Positions 51,480 to 59,422 of a stretch of DNA of 64,000 nucleotides are shown piece after piece. Position numbers and translations under genes: made by a program. Every line of letters begins with the position of its first letter. Within the stretch, counting starts at the first letter, position 1. The notes beneath the pieces were generated by a model that did not search any database, was not told the DNA's origin, and worked only from the letters and a program-made list of their open reading frames with translations. Source of the DNA: Acidimicrobiia bacterium (GTDB lineage: Bacteria; Actinomycetota; Acidimicrobiia; Acidimicrobiales; Aldehydirespiratoraceae); assembly GCA_022820805.1 (NCBI GenBank), contig JAJEEV010000037.1:1-64000 (forward strand), read 5' to 3'.

Positions 51480-52874
51480 ATGATCGACATGCTGGTGCGC
51501 AACGCCGACTGGCTGATCACCGTTGATCCCGAGCGCCGGATGGTGCGCGACGGCGCGATGGCCATCGACGGCGGCGAGATCAAAGCGGTGGGCACCACCG
51601 CCGACGTAGAGGCCGCCGGCCACCGGGATGCGGCCCGCACCATCGACGCACGGGGCCGGCTGATCACGCCCGGCTTCATCGACAACCACCAGCACCTGGC
51701 CCCGTTCTTCGTGCGGGGCCTCGGTGACGACGTGCCCCTCAAGGTGTTCCTCCACGACCGCTGCTACCCGATGGAGGCCGGCGTCAACGACGAGGAGGCC
51801 TACCTGGCCGCCATGTGCGCGCTGCTGGAGTCGGTCCGCCACGGCACCACCACGCTGTGCGATCCCGGCTCCCAGAACCCCGAGAACTCGGCCCGGGCCG
51901 TCGACGAGATCGGCTGCCGGGCCGTGCTGGCCCGCTCGCTCACCGACATGGTCGGCGGCCGTTCCATGCCGGGCACGTTCGACTCCACCACCGACGACGC
52001 CATCGCGGCCGGGCTGGACTTCGTCGAGTCGCATGCGGGTGCGGCCGGCGGGCGGGTGCGGCCCTGGTTCTCGCTGCGCACCGAGCGCATGGTGTCGGAC
52101 CGCCTGTGCGGCGCCGTCTCCGAACTCGCCGCCGAGCACGGCACCGGCATCGTGTCGCACATGATCTCCAACCGCGACTCCGTGGAGCACCACCAGCGGG
52201 TGTTCGACGGCGAGCTCCCCATCGCCCGCTACGAGCGCAACGGCGTGCTCGGCCCCAACGTGCAGCTCGTGCACTGCCACTTCCTCACCGAGGACGAGTG
52301 CGACCTGCTGGCCGAGCGGGATGTGAAGGTGTCGATGTGCCCCACGGCCAGCGCGGTCTTCGGCTGGGGCGGCCTCCAGAGGGCCACCCACCTCAAGCTG
52401 CTGGACCGGGGGGTGACGGTGGGGGTGGGCACCGACATCGGCGCCTGCTCGCACACCACCGACATCCTGCGCATCGCCCAGTACTTCCGGGTGTACCGCG
52501 ACATCTTCGAGGACGCCTCGCTGATGCCGGCCGAGACAATCCTGGAGCACCTCACCATCGACGGCGCCCGCTCGGTCCTGTGGGACGACGAGGTCGGGTC
52601 GCTGGAGGTGGGCAAGCGGGCCGACTTCCTGCTGTTCGACCTCGACCGACCCGAGTGGGTGCCTCTGCACAACCCGCTGTCGAACCTCTGCCACGGCGTG
52701 AGCGGGGACTCGGTCGACACCGTCGTCATCGACGGCAAGGTGATCGTCGAGGCCGGCGAGTTCGTGGACCTAGACGCCCGGTCCATCATGGCCCGGGGAC
52801 GCGAAGCGGCCACCGCCGCCGCGGCCCGAACCGGCCTAACCCAGTTCGCCACCCCCCGCTGGCCCATCATCTAA
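51480..52874 (+). CDS. Amidohydrolase of the TRZ/ATZ (deaminase/chlorohydrolase) type
   Basis: The 464-residue protein has PGFIDNHQHLAPFF (metal His pair), VQLVHCHFLTEDE, VSMCPTASAVFGWGG and VGVGTDIGACSHTTD, the metal and catalytic motifs of cytosine-deaminase-like hydrolases (SsnA, AtzB, guanine deaminase). It removes an amino or other leaving group from a ring or amide. It ends the VOC-monooxygenase-RidA-epimerase operon. Confidence 0.9.
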   Translation: MIDMLVRNADWLITVDPERRMVRDGAMAIDGGEIKAVGTTADVEAAGHRDAARTIDARGRLITPGFIDNHQHLAPFFVRGLGDDVPLKVFLHDRCYPMEAGVNDEEAYLAAMCALLESVRHGTTTLCDPGSQNPENSARAVDEIGCRAVLARSLTDMVGGRSMPGTFDSTTDDAIAAGLDFVESHAGAAGGRVRPWFSLRTERMVSDRLCGAVSELAAEHGTGIVSHMISNRDSVEHHQRVFDGELPIARYERNGVLGPNVQLVHCHFLTEDECDLLAERDVKVSMCPTASAVFGWGGLQRATHLKLLDRGVTVGVGTDIGACSHTTDILRIAQYFRVYRDIFEDASLMPAETILEHLTIDGARSVLWDDEVGSLEVGKRADFLLFDLDRPEWVPLHNPLSNLCHGVSGDSVDTVVIDGKVIVEAGEFVDLDARSIMARGREAATAAAARTGLTQFATPRWPII

Positions 52875-53278
52875 GCGACGCCCCGGTCGACCTTCCCGGC
52901 CGGCGGGTCCTGCCGCCGAGCCAGATGACCGACACGGGCTTCGCCCTATTCGTCGGTCATCTGACTCGCCGTCACCCCCCGGCCTAACAAGTAGCGGCAG
53001 CCCCCAAGCAGCGCGACCCGACAGGCGGGCAGAGGGGGCGCACCGAGTCCGACCCCCGCGACCCGACAGGCGGGCAGAGGGGGCGCACCGAGTCCGATCT
53101 GGCCGAATCTTAGGGCGAAGCCCGGTGAGGCCAGTCGGAGCTTGGCGGTAGTCCCCCGCCGCCCGCCGGAACGGCCTTCTCGCGGAGTTCTTACCGACAC
53201 ATGCGAACCTAGGTCACTCCAGCCCCACTGGCGCCGAGGTCTCTCCCCCCAAGGCCTCGGCGCCACCGCGTCCGGGGC
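52875..53278 (+). repeat. Composite palindromic repeat, copy X
   Basis: No gene was found in these 404 bases. Family A hairpin at 52922-52963 (CAGATGACCGAC/GTCGGTCATCTG, 12 bp) is followed by two near-copies of a 45-base unit and family B hairpin at 53090-53141, with GGGCGAAGCCC core. The order matches copy Y at 56565-56800. Confidence 0.82.
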
Positions 53279-53995
53279 TCAGACCATGACCCGGATGAGA
53301 ATGCCGATGGCTGAGACCACTGCGAACACCAGCACCGCCGGTCGTACCACCGCCGGCTTGATGCGGGGCGCCACCCACCCCGAGACCGCGAAGCCGATCA
53401 CCATGCCGGGGGCCAGGAGCAGCCCCCGGCCCATGTCGGTCCACCCGAACTCCCCGACCACAGCCAGCGCACCGATCGACGTGGCCGCCCCGAAGGACTG
53501 GATGGGGGCCAGCGTCCCGCGGATCTCGTCGCCGGAGCTGCGCTGGTAGACGAGGGTCAGGGGTGGGCCGCCCACGCCGATGGCCGTGCCCATCAGCCCC
53601 GACAGGGCCCCCGCCCCGAACAGCGCCGGCGTGGTCCGGGGCAGCGACACGCCGGCCACGCTGACGGCCACCAGCGCGAAGATTGCGCAGGCGAACACGA
53701 TGGCCAGCCCGGTCGTGGAGAGCCAGGCCACCGCCAGCGCCCCCAGCACCATTCCGGGCGTGCGTCCCAGCAGCAGCCACTTCACTCCCCGGAAGTCGGC
53801 CGAGGATCGGTCTCGCACCGTGATCATGAGCGTCAGGATCACGCCCGCGCACAGCATCGGTCCCGGGATCAGCTCGGGATCGATCAGCACCAGCAGGGGA
53901 GCGGCGACGAGGCCCATCCCGAAGCCCATCGAGCCGTGCAGCGCACCGCCTATTGCCAGGGCCGCGAGGCCGAAAGCCAACTCCGCCCCGGTCAT
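53279..53995 (-). CDS. TauE/SafE family membrane exporter
   Basis: The 238-residue protein has about 7-8 membrane helices and two half-repeats beginning with glycine-rich GGALHGSMGFGMGLVAAPLL and SGLMGTAIGVGGPPLTLVY, the signature of the TauE/SafE (sulfite/sulfoacetate exporter) family. The substrate is unknown; an organic or sulfonic acid is likely. It shares a GTATAC-containing gap with the divergent ketopantoate-reductase-like gene. Confidence 0.87.
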   Translation of the reverse strand: MTGAELAFGLAALAIGGALHGSMGFGMGLVAAPLLVLIDPELIPGPMLCAGVILTLMITVRDRSSADFRGVKWLLLGRTPGMVLGALAVAWLSTTGLAIVFACAIFALVAVSVAGVSLPRTTPALFGAGALSGLMGTAIGVGGPPLTLVYQRSSGDEIRGTLAPIQSFGAATSIGALAVVGEFGWTDMGRGLLLAPGMVIGFAVSGWVAPRIKPAVVRPAVLVFAVVSAIGILIRVMV

Positions 53996-54039
53996 CGCCT
54001 GTATACCGTACGGCGGGATTCTCCTGGCACACTGTCGCC
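53996..54039. promoter_or_regulatory. Divergent promoter with GTATAC box
   Basis: CTGTATACCG (53999-54008) lies between TauE and the reductase gene. CACACT (54028-54033) lies 6 bases before the GTG at 54040, similar to other leaderless promoters here. Confidence 0.45.
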
Positions 54040-55020
54040 GTGCGGATTTGTGTCGTGGGTGCCGGAGCCATCGGCGGGATGCTGGCCGCCCGCCTGTCGG
54101 CGGATGGCCACGACGTGAGCGTCATCGCCCGGGGCGAGCACCTGGAGGCCATCCGCACCGGCGGGCTGAGGCTGGTGGAGTCGGACGGCTCCACGATGGT
54201 GGCGACCGGAATCGAGGCCTCTGACGACTTCAGGGCCCTGGGAACCCACGACACCGTGATCCTGGCCCTCAAGGCGCATCAGATCGCAGCGGTCGCCCAC
54301 GAGCTCGACGGCCTGTTCGACGAGCACACCACGGTCGTGCCGGTGCAGAACGGGATCGGGTGGTGGTACTTCGAGCGCCACGGCGGGCCCCATGACGGGC
54401 ACCGGCTCGACGCCCTGGACCCCGACGGCACCATCGCCGCCGCGGTCCCGCCGGAGCGCATCGTGGCCTGCATCGCCTACCCGGCCGCGGAGAAGACCGG
54501 GCCCGGTGTGATCACCCACGTCGAGGGTGACCGCTTCCCGGTGGGCGAGCTCGACGGCACCAAGTCCAGCAGGGCCAAGGCGCTGGCCGACGCGTTGTCG
54601 GCCGCCGGCTTCAAGTCCCGGGTGCTGACCGACATCCGCTCGCACCTGTGGGTCAAGGCCTGGGGGAACCTCGCCTTCAACCCGATCAGCGCCCTGACCG
54701 GCGCCACCCTCGCCGGCATCTGCCGCACGCCGGCCACCCGGGACCTGGCCGCGCAGATGATGACGGAGGCCGGCCAGATCGCGGAGGCGCTCGGGGTGAG
54801 CATCCGCATCAGCGTGGAGCGTCGCATCGCCGGCGCCGAGGCCGTCGGCGAGCACAAGACCTCCATGCTCCAGGACGCCGAGGCCGGCCGCCCGCTGGAG
54901 CTCGACCCGCTGGTCGGCGTGTTCGTCGAGCTGGGCGAGCTGACCGGCGTTCCCACCCCGGCGATCAGCACCGTCTACGGCCTCGCCACCCTGCTCAACC
55001 GCCGTCTGGCGAGCGCATGA
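54040..55020 (+). CDS. Ketopantoate reductase-family (PanE/ApbA) NADPH dehydrogenase
   Basis: The 326-residue protein begins RICVVGAGAIGGMLAARLS, the Rossmann start of the PanE family, and has the catalytic Lys in DIRSHLWVKAWGNLAFNP and the late KTSMLQDAEAGRPLELD. Its context next to an acyl-CoA synthetase, not pantothenate genes, suggests a catabolic 2-oxo acid reductase rather than true PanE. Its stop overlaps the next start (ATGA). Confidence 0.87.
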   Translation: MRICVVGAGAIGGMLAARLSADGHDVSVIARGEHLEAIRTGGLRLVESDGSTMVATGIEASDDFRALGTHDTVILALKAHQIAAVAHELDGLFDEHTTVVPVQNGIGWWYFERHGGPHDGHRLDALDPDGTIAAAVPPERIVACIAYPAAEKTGPGVITHVEGDRFPVGELDGTKSSRAKALADALSAAGFKSRVLTDIRSHLWVKAWGNLAFNPISALTGATLAGICRTPATRDLAAQMMTEAGQIAEALGVSIRISVERRIAGAEAVGEHKTSMLQDAEAGRPLELDPLVGVFVELGELTGVPTPAISTVYGLATLLNRRLASA

Positions 55021-56564
55021 GCCGTCCGGCAACGCTGCGAGCCCTGCTCGACGCCGGCGCCGATCACACGCCGGCGATCGTCGCGCCTGACGGAGCGGTG
55101 CTCACCCACGCCGAGTTGCGGGCCGAGGTGGACCGGCTCACGGACCGGCTGCGGCTCCTGGGACTGCAGGCCGGCGACCGGATCGCCATCGTCGTTCCCA
55201 ATGGCCCGGAGATGGCCATCGCCTTCCTGGCCGCGGCCTTTACCGGCTGCGCCGCCCCGCTCAACCCCAAGTACCGCACCGAGGAGCTGCGCTTCTACCT
55301 CGACGACCTCGGTGCCAAGGCCCTGATAACCCGTCCCGACGAGTCAGGCTCCGACGCCCGCGACGCGGCCCGTGCCGCCGATGCCGCGGTGCTGCCGGTG
55401 GCGCTGACCGGATCAGCCTCCGACGGCGCGGGCTCGATCGATCTGATCGCATCCTCGCCAGCGGCCGAGCCGCCGGGACCCAGCGGGCCCTCCCCCGACG
55501 ATGTGGCCCTGGTCCTGCACACCTCCGGGACCACGTCGAGGCCCAAGATCGTTCCTCTTCGCCAGCGGAACCTGGCCCGCTCGGCTGCGGGCATCGCCGA
55601 GTCCCTGGCCTTGACCCCGGCCGACCGGTCGCTGCAGGTGATGCCGCTGTTCCACATCCACGGCCTGCTCGCCGGGCTCCTGGCCCCGCTGTCGGCCGGC
55701 GGGTCGGTGGCCTGCACCGAGGGGTTCGACGCCTTCCGGTTCTTCGCCCAGCTCAAGGAGCTGCGGCCCACCTACTACACCGCGGTGCCGACCATGCACC
55801 AGATGGTGATCGCCCGGTCGTCCCGCCATCGCGGCGCGGCCCTCGAGGCGGGCCTGCGGTTCGTGCGCTCCTCGTCGGCGTCGCTGCCCGAGCCGGTCCT
55901 GCAGGAGCTGGGCGGGCTGTTCGGAGCGCCGGTGATAGAGGCCTACGGCATGACCGAGGCCACCCACCAGATGTGCGCCAACCCGCTGCCGCCTGCCGTG
56001 GCCAAGCCCCGGTCGGTGGGGATCGCCACCGGCATCGAGGTGGCCGTGCTCGACGGCGAGAACCGTGCCCTGGCGGCGGGCGAGCGCGGCGAGGTGTCCA
56101 TCAAGGGCTCGACGGTGATCGACGGCTACGAGAACAACCCCGAGGCCAACCGGGCCGCCTTCACCGACGGCTGGTTCCGCACCGGCGACGAGGGCTACCT
56201 CGACGGCGACGGCTACCTGTTCCTCACCGGCCGTCTCAAGGAGCAGATCAACCGGGGCGGCGAGAAGGTCTCCCCGCTGGAGGTCGACGAGGCTCTGCTG
56301 CGCCACCCGTCGGTGGCTCAGGCGGTGACGTTCGCGATGCCTCACCCGAAGCTCGGTGAGGAGGTGGCTGCCGCGGTGGTGGCATCCGACGGGGTCGAGG
56401 TGGACGAGCGGGAGCTGCGCCGGTTCCTGTCGAAGTCGCTGGCCGCGTTCAAGGTGCCCCGCCGGGTCCTGGTCCTCGACGAGCTGCCCAAGGGCCCCAC
56501 CGGCAAGCTCCAGCGCATCGGCCTTGCCGAACGCCTGGGCCTCACTCCAGCCGACGACCAGTAG
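55017..56564 (+). CDS. AMP-binding acyl-CoA synthetase (Pcs60/AAE3-like)
   Basis: The 515-residue enzyme has the ATP loop LHTSGTTSRPKIVPL, YGMTEATHQM, and the late GWFRTGDEGYLDGDGYL with KGPTGKLQR carrying the catalytic Lys. The N-terminal pattern resembles Pcs60/AAE3-type ligases, which include oxalate-CoA ligase; this is a similarity, not proof. It is coupled to the reductase gene, so the two may act on one acid in sequence. Confidence 0.88.
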   Translation: MSRPATLRALLDAGADHTPAIVAPDGAVLTHAELRAEVDRLTDRLRLLGLQAGDRIAIVVPNGPEMAIAFLAAAFTGCAAPLNPKYRTEELRFYLDDLGAKALITRPDESGSDARDAARAADAAVLPVALTGSASDGAGSIDLIASSPAAEPPGPSGPSPDDVALVLHTSGTTSRPKIVPLRQRNLARSAAGIAESLALTPADRSLQVMPLFHIHGLLAGLLAPLSAGGSVACTEGFDAFRFFAQLKELRPTYYTAVPTMHQMVIARSSRHRGAALEAGLRFVRSSSASLPEPVLQELGGLFGAPVIEAYGMTEATHQMCANPLPPAVAKPRSVGIATGIEVAVLDGENRALAAGERGEVSIKGSTVIDGYENNPEANRAAFTDGWFRTGDEGYLDGDGYLFLTGRLKEQINRGGEKVSPLEVDEALLRHPSVAQAVTFAMPHPKLGEEVAAAVVASDGVEVDERELRRFLSKSLAAFKVPRRVLVLDELPKGPTGKLQRIGLAERLGLTPADDQ

Positions 56565-56855
56565 TCGACCTCCCGGCCGGCGGGTCCTGCCGCCGAGCCA
56601 GATGACCGACACGGGCTTCGCCCTATTCGTCGGTCATCTGACTCGCCGCCACCCCCCGGCCTAGCAAGTCGCCGCGCCGCCCAAGCAGCGCGACCAAACA
56701 GGCGGGCAGAGGGGGCGCACCGAGTCCGACTGGCCGAATCTTAGGGCGAAGCCCGGTGAGGCCAGTCGGAGCTCGGTGACAGCCCCCGCCGCCCGCCGGG
56801 AGAGCTCCCTTCTGCGGCGATTAGCGGCATGTGCCGCCCGCGTAGACTGCCGCTC
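56565..56855 (+). repeat. Composite palindromic repeat, copy Y
   Basis: The gap holds the family A hairpin at 56599-56640 (identical in core to 52922-52963), and family B at 56721-56774 (CCGACTGGCC/GGCCAGTCGG around GGGCGAAGCCC). The flanking sequence matches copy X for over 90 bases with very few changes. TAGACT (56843-56848) near the end is the likely -10 box of the next gene, 7 bases from its GTG. Confidence 0.83.
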
Positions 56856-57272
56856 GTGCCTCAGATCGAGATGCTGACCCTGGCCAACCACGCCGAGGTG
56901 CAGAACGGCCTGCTGTACTTGAGCGGCGCCGGATGGGACCGGGTGACCCGGGCCTACAAGGAGGGCAACAAGCCCCGGCCCCAGCACTTCTCCATCGCGC
57001 TGTCGGTGCTGGTCCCGTGGTCGGAGACCAACCAGCGCCACGAGATGGTGATCCGCGTCGAGGACGAGGACGGCCTCCACAAGCTGATGGAGGCCAAGGC
57101 CAACATCGAGGTCGGGCGCCCTCCCGGCAAGGTGCCGGGCACCGACAGCCGCTCGCCGTTGGTGGTGACCGGCATCGTCCAGTTCCCCAAGGCCGGCGGC
57201 TACCGGGTGCGCGCCACCCTCGGCGACGAGCAGCGCGACTACGCCTTCCGCGTCATCGACAAGGTCAGCTGA
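56856..57272 (+). CDS. DUF6941-like conserved protein (138 aa)
   Basis: The 138-residue soluble protein begins PQIEMLTLANHAEVQNGLLYLSGAGWDRV and contains a region HFSIALSVLVPWSETNQRHEMVIRVEDEDG. This recalls an actinobacterial family of unknown function (DUF6941), recognised from memory only. GTG at 56856 lies 7 bases after TAGACT. The next gene starts 6 bases later. Confidence 0.7.
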   Translation: MPQIEMLTLANHAEVQNGLLYLSGAGWDRVTRAYKEGNKPRPQHFSIALSVLVPWSETNQRHEMVIRVEDEDGLHKLMEAKANIEVGRPPGKVPGTDSRSPLVVTGIVQFPKAGGYRVRATLGDEQRDYAFRVIDKVS

Positions 57273-57278
57273 GCGCCC

Positions 57279-57755
57279 ATGATCCAGGATCTGCTGGAGC
57301 TGCCGAGGTCGACCTGGCCGAGGGCCGTGCTGTTCGCCGGGATCGCGGCGGTGCTGATCGCGGTGCCGTCGGATCTGATCGACACCCCGATCTTCGGCCG
57401 GCCGGTGGAGGTTCGCTGGATCGACTACGTGATCCTGGCCATCACCTCGGCGCTGATCGGGCTGATCCTCGCCATCCGCCCCGAGCCGGCGGACCCGGCC
57501 GCGTCGGAAGAGCTGGCCGTGACCGTCGACCGCCAGGGCACCCGCACCGTCTGGGGCGGGTTCGTGTCTTTCCTGGCGGTGGGCTGCCCGGTGTGCAACC
57601 AGGCTGTGGTCGCTCTCATCGGCGTGTCCGGCGCGCTGTCGTGGTGGGCGCCGGTCCAGCCCTTCGTCGGCCTCCTCGCGGTGGGGCTGCTGCTCTACAC
57701 CCTTCGTAAGCGCCTCAACACCTACAAGCTCGCCGCCTGCCCCATCCCCGCGTAA
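57279..57755 (+). CDS. Small membrane protein with CPVC motif (158 aa)
   Basis: The protein has four predicted membrane helices: two before and two after a short soluble segment (about 66-90). The motif VGCPVCNQAVVALIG lies in or beside the third helix, a CxxC arrangement that could bind a metal or act in redox exchange. It is probably cotranscribed with the preceding DUF6941-like gene. It is convergent with the MazF gene 3 bases away. Confidence 0.65.
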   Translation: MIQDLLELPRSTWPRAVLFAGIAAVLIAVPSDLIDTPIFGRPVEVRWIDYVILAITSALIGLILAIRPEPADPAASEELAVTVDRQGTRTVWGGFVSFLAVGCPVCNQAVVALIGVSGALSWWAPVQPFVGLLAVGLLLYTLRKRLNTYKLAACPIPA

Positions 57756-57758
57756 CGG

Positions 57759-58076
57759 TCACAGACCCAGGACGGCTCGCAGTCCGTCATCGATGGCATC
57801 GCCCAGAGCATGGGGCAGTCGGCCCACGCGTTCGGTCAGCCATGAGCGATCGACAAGCTCCAATCCGAGCGGCACCGCTACAGAGTCAGTGGGCAGGCCG
57901 GTCACCGCAGCACCGAGCAGGACATTGCCGGCCAGACCAGCCCGATCGAGATTCGAGGTCAGGGGCACGACATGTGTCTGCCAGACGTCGACATCGAGAA
58001 CGTCGTCCGAGGACACGACGACACAGGGCCGACGCTTGTCGAGGTCGATCCAGTACACCTCGCCGCGCGCTACCAC
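57759..58076 (-). CDS. mazF: MazF-family mRNA interferase toxin
   Basis: The 105-residue protein has the PemK/MazF start RGEVYWIDLDKRRPCVVVSSD (4-24), a conserved VVPLTSN strand, and SWLTERVGRL near the end. MazF cuts mRNA at short motifs. Its ATG lies inside the end of the antitoxin gene (7-base overlap), the usual order of mazEF. Confidence 0.88.
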   Translation of the reverse strand: MVARGEVYWIDLDKRRPCVVVSSDDVLDVDVWQTHVVPLTSNLDRAGLAGNVLLGAAVTGLPTDSVAVPLGLELVDRSWLTERVGRLPHALGDAIDDGLRAVLGL

Positions 58077-58300
58077 GGCGCTGATCGCTCCATCCGCTCA
58101 CCAACCGCCGAGGCGTCCTCGGGGGTCAGGCGCCGGGGTGCGGTCAGCGCTGCGTCCGCCAACAGTTGATCGGGGAAGGACCTCGTCGACTGGGCCGCGT
58201 GGCGCCGGAGCTGGTCGGTCACCCACCTTGAGAAAGGCACGCGCAGGCTCTCGATGATCGGCACTACGTCGTCGGGCACGCTGATCGTCTTGTTGGGCAC
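58070..58300 (-). CDS. MazE-like / ribbon-helix-helix antitoxin
   Basis: The 76-residue protein begins MPNKTISVPDDVVPIIESLRVPFSRWVTDQL, which fits a ribbon-helix-helix DNA-binding domain, and ends with an extended Pro/Glu segment suited to bind MazF. GTG at 58300 directly follows a palindrome with an embedded TATAAT, so it can repress its own leaderless promoter. Confidence 0.8.
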   Translation of the reverse strand: MPNKTISVPDDVVPIIESLRVPFSRWVTDQLRRHAAQSTRSFPDQLLADAALTAPRRLTPEDASAVGERMERSAPW

Positions 58301-58317
58301 GTACGTATTATACGTAC
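58301..58317 (-). promoter_or_regulatory. MazEF operator/promoter (17-bp palindrome with TATAAT)
   Basis: GTACGTATTATACGTAC is a perfect inverted repeat. On the minus strand it contains TATAAT (58307-58312), 6 bases before the antitoxin GTG, so the operator lies over the -10 box and the mRNA is probably leaderless. Confidence 0.65.
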
Positions 58318-58501
58318 TCAGGAAGCCCGGACGCCCCCGGGAGGTAGGGGCCTCGGCCGTGGGCGTTGGACGGGCTGGTCGCCATCAGCGCAGAGACCGC
58401 CGCTGCGAGGGCGGCTGATTCGGACCAGCCGCCGTAGTGTGGCTACGGTATACAGGCGGCCCCACTCGCGGGCCAGTGATGGCCCGAGGGGAGGCAGCGC
58501 G
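58318..58501 (+). promoter_or_regulatory. Promoter region of the ABC operon with a GTATAC box
   Basis: CGGTATACAG (58446-58455) lies 46 bases before the permease TTG at 58502. GAGGGGAGG lies just before that TTG. Confidence 0.5.
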
Positions 58502-59422
58502 TTGCTTCGATGGCTCGCCAGACGCATTATCGCCGCCGCGCTGGTGGTGTTCGTGGTCACCTCCCTGGTGTTCGTCGTCACCCACATCTTCACCGACCCG
58601 GCCACGGTGTCGCTGCCGCTGGAGGCCACCGAGGAGCACCGGGCGAACCGGCGGGCCGTGCTCGGGCTCGACCGGCCCCTCAGCGTCCAGTACTGGGACT
58701 TCGTGTCGGGCCTGGTGGTGGGCGACCTCGGCGAGTCGTTCTGGCAGAGCCAGCCGGCCTCGAAGCTCGTCTTCGAGCGGCTGCCGGCCACGCTGAAGCT
58801 GGTGGGCGGGGCCATCGCGGTGACCGTGCTGCTGGCCGCGCCCATGGGCATGCTGGCCGCCTGGTGGGAGCGCCGCTTCGCCGACCACGCGGTGCTCGGC
58901 TTCTCGATGGTGTCGATCAGCGCGCCGCCGTTCTGGATCGGCTACCTGCTCATCATCGTGTTCGCGGTGCAGCTCGGCTGGGTGCCGACCTTCGGCTCCA
59001 GCGGGTTCGTGTCGCTGATCCTGCCGTCGTTCGCCATCGGGCTGGCCAGCGCGGGCCGGCTGGCCCAGATGACCCGGAGAGGCATCGTGGAGGAGCTGCG
59101 AAAACCGTATGCAGTCACCGCGCTGTCGAGGGGCTTCTCGCGGTCCTACACGATCGTGCACCACACCTTCCGCAACGTGGCCTCGGGCTTCGTGACCATG
59201 ACCGGGTGGGAGCTGACCCGCATGTTCACCGGCTACACGGTGGTGATCGAGGTGGTGTTCGCCTGGCCCGGCGTGGGCCGCCTCGCCATCCACGCCATCG
59301 AGAACCGCGACCTCATCCTGGTGCAGGCCGCGGTGGTGGTGCTGGCCACGCTGGTGGTGGTGACCAACCTGCTGGTGGACATCGCCCGCCGGCTGATCGA
59401 CCCGCGGGTGGAGCTGGCATGA
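58502..59422 (+). CDS. Peptide/nickel-type ABC transporter permease (DppB-like)
   Basis: The 306-residue permease has six predicted helices, the N-terminal region LVVFVVTSLVFVVTHI and the EAA-like loop FSRSYTIVHHTFRNV of the DppB/OppB group. TTG at 58502 is favoured because GAGGGGAGG lies upstream and the first helix starts there. Its stop overlaps the next gene (ATGA). Confidence 0.9.
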   Translation: MLRWLARRIIAAALVVFVVTSLVFVVTHIFTDPATVSLPLEATEEHRANRRAVLGLDRPLSVQYWDFVSGLVVGDLGESFWQSQPASKLVFERLPATLKLVGGAIAVTVLLAAPMGMLAAWWERRFADHAVLGFSMVSISAPPFWIGYLLIIVFAVQLGWVPTFGSSGFVSLILPSFAIGLASAGRLAQMTRRGIVEELRKPYAVTALSRGFSRSYTIVHHTFRNVASGFVTMTGWELTRMFTGYTVVIEVVFAWPGVGRLAIHAIENRDLILVQAAVVVLATLVVVTNLLVDIARRLIDPRVELA

